Shown: positions 5,950 to 10,314 of the stretch, in pieces
Layout of the letters: the number at the start of each line of letters is the position of its first letter
Position numbering within the stretch: position 1 is the first letter of the stretch
From: Candidatus Methanophagaceae archaeon
GTDB lineage: Archaea > Halobacteriota > Syntropharchaeia > Alkanophagales > Methanospirareceae
Assembly (NCBI GenBank): GCA_013374505.1
Contig: QENJ01000080.1
Location: 1 to 10,314, forward strand
Direction of reading: 5' to 3'
DNA length: 10,314 bases
Position numbers and translations under genes: made by a program
Notes under the pieces: model-generated
Told to the model about the DNA's origin: nothing
What the model saw: only the letters and a program-made list of their open reading frames with translations
Database searches by the model: none

Positions 5950-7551
5950 ATGAAATTCGATAATAAAATACCGGAAAATGGTGGTGTGCCGATAGTTCTG
6001 ACAGCATCAATGATTGAAATGAGTGATTTTAATCTTAACCCATTTATCGCTTTTTCCGGGGGGTTTCCAAAAGTCCTTGTGCAAAAGAAGCTTTATCCGC
6101 CTGTTCCCTCCAACCCAGATGGCACTGCGAAGTTCGCACCTTATGGCTTGAGAAAAGTTGAATCATTGCTGATTGAAGAGTTTGGCGAGGGCAATGTAGT
6201 TACCGTGTGCCCCACAAGCCTCCACCGTTTTATCGGACCGAAAACAAAAATTATTGGTATTTCTACAATGGACCCCCTCGGTATAGGTTTCGTAAGCAGA
6301 ACGTACACAAGTATTTTTGGCATAAATGGAAAACCTGCAACATTAGTAGAATTCGAAGATTTGCTCTCCAATCCAGCACTCAGGAAATACCGGGCTAAAA
6401 TTATTGTCGGTGGCTCAGGCGCTTGGCAAATTTCAAGCGCAAATATGCAAGACAAGCTCGGCATAGATACTATTTTAATTGGACAGGCAGAGAACTCGCT
6501 CTTACAAATCTTCGGAAAAGCTCTGAATGGTGAAACACTTGATAGGGTAATCACAATGCAAATACCCGTGGATAAAGAAATCCCCATCATAAAAAAACCT
6601 TCTATCTATGGGACAGTTGAAATAACACGTGGTTGTGGTCGAGGATGCGCGTTCTGTTCGCCTACACAGCGTCAGCGATATTCCTTCCCTTTAGAACACA
6701 TTCTGCGAGAAGTTGAGCTGAATGCAAAAAGTGGAACACGAGCAATCCTTCTTCAGACCGATGACGTGTTTCTATACAAATCAAAACCAAATTTCATTCC
6801 AAACAGGGAAGCGATTGTAAAACTCATTCAGGATATAGATAAGATCGAGGGTGTCGATTACATACAGATTGCCCATGCCTCTCTTGCTCCGGTGGTTTAC
6901 GATAGAAAAATTGTAGAGGAAATAGCTCCGATACTCGTTGAGAAGTCTTTATGGCGGTGCAACAACAAACGTTGTGCTTCTATCGAAGTTGGAATAGAGA
7001 CGGGTAGTGCACGATTAATGGGAAAATATATGAAGGGAAAAATGCTACCTTATAAACCTGAACAATGGCAAGATATTGTTGTCCAATCGGTTGGGGTTCT
7101 AAATGATAATGATGTCCATCCGTTAGCGACATTAATTTTAGGTCTGCCAGGAGAACAGAAAGAGGATATACTCGCTACTATCACTCTTCTAGATAAACTT
7201 AAGGACGCTAAAATTTTTTATGTTCCGCTTCTCTTCACATCGGAGGAAGAGTGCATTTTGAGAGGGCAAAAACATAAAGACCTTAAAAATCTCGACACAT
7301 TACACTGGGAAATCTTTGCGAGATGTGGTCGCTATGATATAAACACATGGAAACCGGAAATAAATAAAATTGTCATGGCCGGCAGTTTGTTATCATATCC
7401 ATACTACCGATGGAAACATGGCAAAAAAATCTTCAAAGTAATCATGAAATTTTCGGGATTGGACGAGATATTCGTAAAAAGGAAAATAGGAATTGAGTGC
7501 CAACCACAATATTGCATCTCTGGTTCCACTAAAGAGGCAGAGGAAAAATAA
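5950..7551 (+). CDS. radical SAM protein, B12-binding-type N-terminus
   Basis: A 533-aa enzyme that would reduce S-adenosylmethionine with a [4Fe-4S] cluster to make a radical. The cluster motif CxxxCxxC is Cys229, Cys233 and Cys236 in TRGCGRGCAFCSP. It is preceded by a Rossmann-like region (KIIGISTMDPLGIGF, about 100-114; AKIIVGGSGAWQ, 149-160; DTILIGQAE, 173-181) that looks like the cobalamin-binding-type domain of COG1032 proteins, but I see no DxHxxG cobalamin-ligand motif. Downstream are SIEVGIETGS and LILGLPGE, the usual later strand motifs of the barrel. An open frame continues upstream to 5545 only by reading across the opposite-strand gene, so the ATG at 5950 is preferred. There is no clear ribosome-binding site, suggesting a leaderless or short-leader transcript. 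The substrate is unknown. It heads a unit with the next two genes. Confidence 0.88.
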   Translation: MKFDNKIPENGGVPIVLTASMIEMSDFNLNPFIAFSGGFPKVLVQKKLYPPVPSNPDGTAKFAPYGLRKVESLLIEEFGEGNVVTVCPTSLHRFIGPKTKIIGISTMDPLGIGFVSRTYTSIFGINGKPATLVEFEDLLSNPALRKYRAKIIVGGSGAWQISSANMQDKLGIDTILIGQAENSLLQIFGKALNGETLDRVITMQIPVDKEIPIIKKPSIYGTVEITRGCGRGCAFCSPTQRQRYSFPLEHILREVELNAKSGTRAILLQTDDVFLYKSKPNFIPNREAIVKLIQDIDKIEGVDYIQIAHASLAPVVYDRKIVEEIAPILVEKSLWRCNNKRCASIEVGIETGSARLMGKYMKGKMLPYKPEQWQDIVVQSVGVLNDNDVHPLATLILGLPGEQKEDILATITLLDKLKDAKIFYVPLLFTSEEECILRGQKHKDLKNLDTLHWEIFARCGRYDINTWKPEINKIVMAGSLLSYPYYRWKHGKKIFKVIMKFSGLDEIFVKRKIGIECQPQYCISGSTKEAEEK

Positions 7552-7564
7552 GGAGTTTAGCGAA

Positions 7565-7753
7565 GTGTTAATCATGGTTTTAGTGAAATGTCCAAACGGT
7601 AAAGAAAATTTTGATGTGGCGCGATTATTTAGAGGATATAGAAATTGTCCTAATTGTGGTGAAAAGCTGATAGTTTCGGGTGTTAGAAAAAAGAGAGTTG
7701 AAATGCTGAACAAGAAAGAGTTTTCCGAAAAAATATTTAGAAAGGGTGATTAA
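7565..7753 (+). CDS. small zinc-ribbon-like protein with an incomplete cysteine set
   Basis: About 62 residues, function unknown. The chosen start is GTG at 7565, because AGGAG at 7551-7555 lies 9 bases before it; ATG at 7574 is an alternative with poor spacing. The core reads KCPNGKENFDVARLFRGY then RNCPNCGEKLIV, which looks like a four-cysteine zinc ribbon (CPxC...CPNC) in which the second cysteine of the first knuckle is glycine (CPNG). Three cysteines remain, so zinc binding may be lost or completed by another residue. The C-terminus is basic. It lies 13 bases after the radical SAM stop and 2 bases before the next start, so it is surely co-transcribed. Confidence 0.68.
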   Translation: MLIMVLVKCPNGKENFDVARLFRGYRNCPNCGEKLIVSGVRKKRVEMLNKKEFSEKIFRKGD

Positions 7754-7755
7754 AA

Positions 7756-8784
7756 ATGATTTATATCAACAAAATTACGGGAATTTGGGAAAACTATAAG
7801 CTTATACGAGAACTTTCTTCTATAAATGGCTCAGATGTGAGCAAAACATTGTTAGATCGCGTAATGTATAATGCCGAAACTTTGCCTCCTTTAGGAAAAG
7901 AGTATTGGTGGTTCCTTTTCTTTGGCCATGATGGTGAAAATCCGGTGCAATTTATGCTATTAATATTCAGAAAATACGGGAAGAAGATGTTGTTTAACAA
8001 TAAAGAAATGGTATTTAGAGAATTGGAAAAAAATAAATTCCACGCTGTTACTGCTGGTTGGGTATATGATGGAGAAGAACTTCGTGATTTAGGAGATACA
8101 AACGCTATTGTAGAAATCCAAGAAAAAAAGATTGTTTCCGAGATTTCTGGTCAAAAAATGAGACTTAGTGGTAGTTTTCCAAATTATGAATTGAGTGTCG
8201 GGGATTTGATTAATTTAGAAATAACAAAAGGAAATTATTTGGAAGACAAAAATGCGTGTGGTGTGTTCTTACCACCATTCGGTGTGGGGTGGGTAGATGT
8301 TTTTTCAGATGTTGATGGCTTTGTGTTAGGAAAAAAGTTCAAGGGGACAGCACATCTACAAAAAGTTGTTGGTGCAACGATATTCGGGCCGTTTCACTGG
8401 GGGAGAATAATATTTCAAAATGGTTCTTCAATTTCATTTTTCTGTCTCAAAACAGGGAAGAGTTCAAAAACGTATTTTCGTGAGTCTGTAACTTTTCATG
8501 ATGTTGAAAATAACAAAATTATCAGATTTGATAATCCACAGCTGAAAATATCAAAAAGGGGAAATAATTGGGCCATTGCGGGACAAGATAATGACAAAAC
8601 CCTTAGAATCGTCTTAGAAACTTATGCAACAAAACAATATGATATGAGTGGTGGTGGTGGTTCGCAAGTTTATATTGTATATGCTATTACACCTAAAGAG
8701 TTTTATCTAAAAACCGAAGGCAGAATGATTACTTTAGAGGGTGTAGGCGAAGGTGTAGGAACGTTTGAAGATGCCTATTGGTGA
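7756..8784 (+). CDS. 342-aa protein resembling the AttH/CrtC lipocalin-like family
   Basis: The start ATG at 7756 follows GGTGA (7745-7749) by 6 bases and the preceding stop by 2. Features reminiscent of the AttH / hydroxyneurosporene-synthase (CrtC, carotenoid hydratase) fold are an early aromatic KEYWWFLFFGHDG (48-60), a mid-protein FKGTAHLQKVVGATIFGPFHW followed by GRIIFQNG that resembles the second-domain W-x-W...DG strand, and a glycine-rich LEGVGEGVGTFEDAYW end. The composition is strand-rich with no membrane helix or signal peptide. The family assignment is from motif memory only. The last 19 codons, including the stop, lie inside the left arm of the inverted repeat, and a second copy of that tail lies at 9333-9389. 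Base composition is clearly more A/T-rich than the genes at 1955-5850. Confidence 0.6.
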   Translation: MIYINKITGIWENYKLIRELSSINGSDVSKTLLDRVMYNAETLPPLGKEYWWFLFFGHDGENPVQFMLLIFRKYGKKMLFNNKEMVFRELEKNKFHAVTAGWVYDGEELRDLGDTNAIVEIQEKKIVSEISGQKMRLSGSFPNYELSVGDLINLEITKGNYLEDKNACGVFLPPFGVGWVDVFSDVDGFVLGKKFKGTAHLQKVVGATIFGPFHWGRIIFQNGSSISFFCLKTGKSSKTYFRESVTFHDVENNKIIRFDNPQLKISKRGNNWAIAGQDNDKTLRIVLETYATKQYDMSGGGGSQVYIVYAITPKEFYLKTEGRMITLEGVGEGVGTFEDAYW

Positions 8785-8943
8785 TCTACTAAAAGAGCAC
8801 TGCCTTTAGTTCCAGAACTCTGGTAATCTCATCTATTATTTGCTGTATTTTCCCTTTTACTTTATTCCATGCTTCCTGAATAGGAACCGCAGTATAAACG
8901 TATTTAAGCCTTTTACCTTCTTCTACCTTCTTAATTATAAATC
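8728..8943 (+). repeat. left arm of a 216-bp perfect inverted repeat
   Basis: Bases 8728-8943 are the reverse complement of 9174-9389 with no difference that I could find by reading. The arm holds the last codons and stop of the lipocalin-like gene, the 4-base gap between convergent stops, and the last ~51 codons of the winged-helix gene. Both genes read naturally across the arm's outer and inner edges, so this arm appears to be the original one. Confidence 0.95.
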
Positions 8944-9169
8944 CTTCATGGTCTAATCTCTGGATATATTTCCGTATTGTTCGTTCTGAAATATTCAACA
9001 AGTTTTGAATTTGTTTTATCGTTAACGAAGAGGTCAGTAAAAGATTATAAATTTTTATTTCTATTGGCTTAAAATTAAGAAAGCCTAAAATAACGTTCAG
9101 TAACTCTATTGGTTCCTTTCCTTCTTTCAGTGCCTTTTCTATATCTGCGATATAATTCCTTTTTACCAT
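8789..9169 (-). CDS. TrmB-like winged helix-turn-helix regulator, 126 aa
   Basis: A small DNA-binding protein, likely a transcription regulator. Residues about 30-85 form the winged helix: FKPIEIKIYNLLLTSS, LTIKQIQNLLNISERTIRKY (recognition helix region), IQRLDHEGFIIKKVEEGKRL and KYVYTAVP (wing). The remaining residues form a helix (EAWNKVKGKIQQIIDEITRV) that could dimerise. No ligand domain is present. The ATG at 9169 is chosen because the protein starts sensibly at MVKRNY; an in-frame extension to 9277 reads through the inverted copy and is artificial. No ribosome-binding site or well-placed TATA box is visible, since the inverted-repeat arm begins four bases upstream of the start. The gene may therefore have lost its own promoter. 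It converges on the radical SAM unit with stops 4 bases apart. Confidence 0.8.
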   Translation of the reverse strand: MVKRNYIADIEKALKEGKEPIELLNVILGFLNFKPIEIKIYNLLLTSSLTIKQIQNLLNISERTIRKYIQRLDHEGFIIKKVEEGKRLKYVYTAVPIQEAWNKVKGKIQQIIDEITRVLELKAVLF

Positions 9170-9173
9170 GATT

Positions 9174-9389
9174 GATTTATAATTAAGAAGGTAGAAGAAG
9201 GTAAAAGGCTTAAATACGTTTATACTGCGGTTCCTATTCAGGAAGCATGGAATAAAGTAAAAGGGAAAATACAGCAAATAATAGATGAGATTACCAGAGT
9301 TCTGGAACTAAAGGCAGTGCTCTTTTAGTAGATCACCAATAGGCATCTTCAAACGTTCCTACACCTTCGCCTACACCCTCTAAAGTAAT
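9174..9389 (-). repeat. right arm of the 216-bp perfect inverted repeat
   Basis: This is the reverse complement of 8728-8943. It carries a headless copy of the regulator's C-terminus on the plus strand (stop 9326-9328) and the last 18 residues of the lipocalin-like protein on the minus strand (stop 9335-9333). Its outer edge interrupts the CBS gene and its inner edge stops four bases short of the regulator's ATG, so this looks like the inserted copy. Beyond the inner edge, CATGA on both sides of a two-base mismatch could be microhomology. Confidence 0.95.
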
Positions 9390-9783
9390 AGAACTGCGTG
9401 ACACAACCCCTACAAGTGTATCGTCTTCCATCACGAGTAATCTACCGATCCCCTCCTCTGTCATCTTCTCCACCGCTACAATAACACCATCACCAGGACC
9501 TGACGCAGACTAACCGTGTACTCATCCGTTCTTTAACAGGGATATTATCCCAGTCGTCTCTTGTTACACGAAACAAATCTTTGTACGAAATAACTCCCGT
9601 TACTTTATTCTCTTTATTAACCACAGGATAGCCCACATGGTGGTATTCGCTAATCAAAGAATATAACTGTTCCAGACTCGCATCTTCGTTAATCGTGACG
9701 ACTTCGGGTGCCATAATATCCTCTACGGTCATATCCCGAAGCTGAGCGTTTAGCAGTCTTCTGATTTTTCTATTTAGTTCCAT
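9333..9783 (-). pseudogene. two-CBS-domain protein gene, frameshifted and fused to the inverted repeat
   Basis: CBS pairs bind adenine nucleotides and act as sensors. The intact frame (9783-9490, 97 aa) has one good CBS domain (MTVEDIMAPEVVTINEDASL ... YPVVNKENKVTGVISYKDLF) and ends abruptly in TRLVCVRSW. One frame over, the second domain continues as GPGDGVIVAVEKMTEEGIGR, LLVMEDDTLVGVVSRSS. Removing one base at about 9498-9502 restores a normal VSPGDGV join, so a single-base insertion explains the break. The restored frame would lack its last ~10 residues: at 9389 it runs into the inverted-repeat arm and gains ITLEGVGEGVGTFEDAYW. The start is supported by GAGGTGAGGAAGG before the ATG at 9783. 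It follows the exporter gene by 6 bases. The frameshift could be a sequencing error; the fusion needs separate checking. Confidence 0.75.
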
Positions 9784-9789
9784 CCTTCC

Positions 9790-10314
9790 TCACCTCTTTT
9801 TTATCTTTCCTTTCCTTGTAAGCAGCACCAAAACCGCAGGCACCACAGTTAAGGCAGCAACCATACAAAACACCACTCCCGTTGCCATCATTGTACCCAT
9901 ATCTACCATCAGCGGCAATTTACCAAGTGCAAGACATTTGAAGCCTACCACCGCCGCTATTGTCGTTATGGTCATCGGATAGAACACGTTGTTAATCGTA
10001 GTTACCATTGCTTCCTCGCGGTTTCTGTATGGTGTTTTTTGATTGAACTTTCCTGAAGTTTGTTGCAACTCGTATCTAAACCGTTTCGTTACTTGAATGC
10101 CGAAATCTATCCCGATGCCCATTATCATCGCAAGCCCAGCAGATGTAGGTGGTGTTATCTTCATTCCCATCAGGACGAGCGTGCCAAATGTCCATATAAC
10201 GCCAAAAACAATCGTTAGTAAAGCAATAAGACCATGTTTAATAGAGGCAAATATAATGATAAGAATGAGTAAGATAGCAACAAAGCAGACAAGAGCTGTT
10301 TCCGACATCGTTGA
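9790..10314 (-). CDS. RND/MMPL-family exporter, C-terminal part (5' end outside window)
   Basis: This is the last membrane block of a large proton-driven RND-superfamily transporter. The frame is open to the window edge; the ATG at 10308 is probably an internal methionine because the family is normally 700 residues or more. Visible helices include ALVCFVAILLILIIIFAS, LIALLTIVFGVIWTFGTLVL, then AGLAMIMGIGIDFGIQVTKR, which is the conserved GIGxDF...R signature of TM4/TM10 in this superfamily. REEAMVTTINNVFYPMTITT and VFCMVAALTVVPAVLVLL follow, with a basic tail. Archaeal members of this type are proposed to export lipids or hydrophobic compounds, but the substrate cannot be told from this end. 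The stop lies 6 bases before the CBS gene. Confidence 0.88.
   Translation of the reverse strand, partial: STMSETALVCFVAILLILIIIFASIKHGLIALLTIVFGVIWTFGTLVLMGMKITPPTSAGLAMIMGIGIDFGIQVTKRFRYELQQTSGKFNQKTPYRNREEAMVTTINNVFYPMTITTIAAVVGFKCLALGKLPLMVDMGTMMATGVVFCMVAALTVVPAVLVLLTRKGKIKKR

Noticed and set aside
9170..9277. N-terminal extension of the winged-helix protein
   Set aside because: It is the antisense of the regulator's own C-terminal codons in the inverted-repeat arm, not natural protein sequence.
1..10314. CRISPR arrays, tRNA or rRNA genes, site-specific recombinase
   Set aside because: I saw no regularly spaced direct repeats, no cloverleaf-like segment in the gaps, and no integrase or invertase motifs; only the IS1-like transposase end is mobile-element related.

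Overview
The window looks archaeal. Gene starts are preceded by A/T-rich TATA-like boxes rather than -35/-10 pairs, several genes have GGAGG or GGTGA ribosome-binding sites, and the families present (UbiA prenyltransferase, ABC1/UbiB kinase, DUF3795, TrmB-like winged helix, archaeal-type RND/MMPL exporter, IS1-like transposase) are common together in anaerobic Euryarchaeota/Halobacteriota. I cannot name the species from the sequence alone.

Layout, left to right. (1) 1-1306 is an accessory, decayed zone: the C-terminal part of an IS1-type transposase, a 140-aa conserved hypothetical protein, and a broken, truncated gene on the minus strand resembling the N-terminus of MGMT-family proteins. (2) 1303-1770 encodes a cysteine-rich DUF3795 protein, whose stop overlaps the start of the broken gene in an ATGA. 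A possible protein-gene relic follows at about 1822-1945. (3) 1955-3512, minus strand, is an overlapping pair: UbiA-type prenyltransferase, then family-2 glycosyltransferase. (4) 3548-3706 is a degenerate copy of the promoter and first codons of the radical SAM gene found at 5950. (5) 3711-5850, minus strand, is a tight two-gene unit: a 142-aa protein built from six ~22-residue amphipathic repeats, followed by an ABC1/UbiB-family atypical kinase. (6) 5950-8784, plus strand, is a three-gene unit: radical SAM protein, small cysteine-containing protein, and a 342-aa protein resembling the AttH/CrtC lipocalin-like fold. (7) 8728-9389 is a 216-bp inverted repeat with arms identical by eye and a 230-bp spacer, containing a small winged-helix regulator gene. 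(8) 9390-10314, minus strand, is an RND/MMPL exporter C-terminus followed by a two-CBS-domain gene that is frameshifted and loses its end at the inverted repeat.

A tentative theme for the intact genes is membrane or isoprenoid lipid handling: prenyltransferase, glycosyltransferase, UbiB-type kinase with an apolipoprotein-like partner, a lipocalin-like enzyme candidate, and an RND exporter. The strongest observations are the inverted repeat (real rearrangement, switch, or assembly fold-back), the 22-residue repeat protein paired with UbiB, and the diverged direct copies of a radical SAM 5' region flanking that pair.
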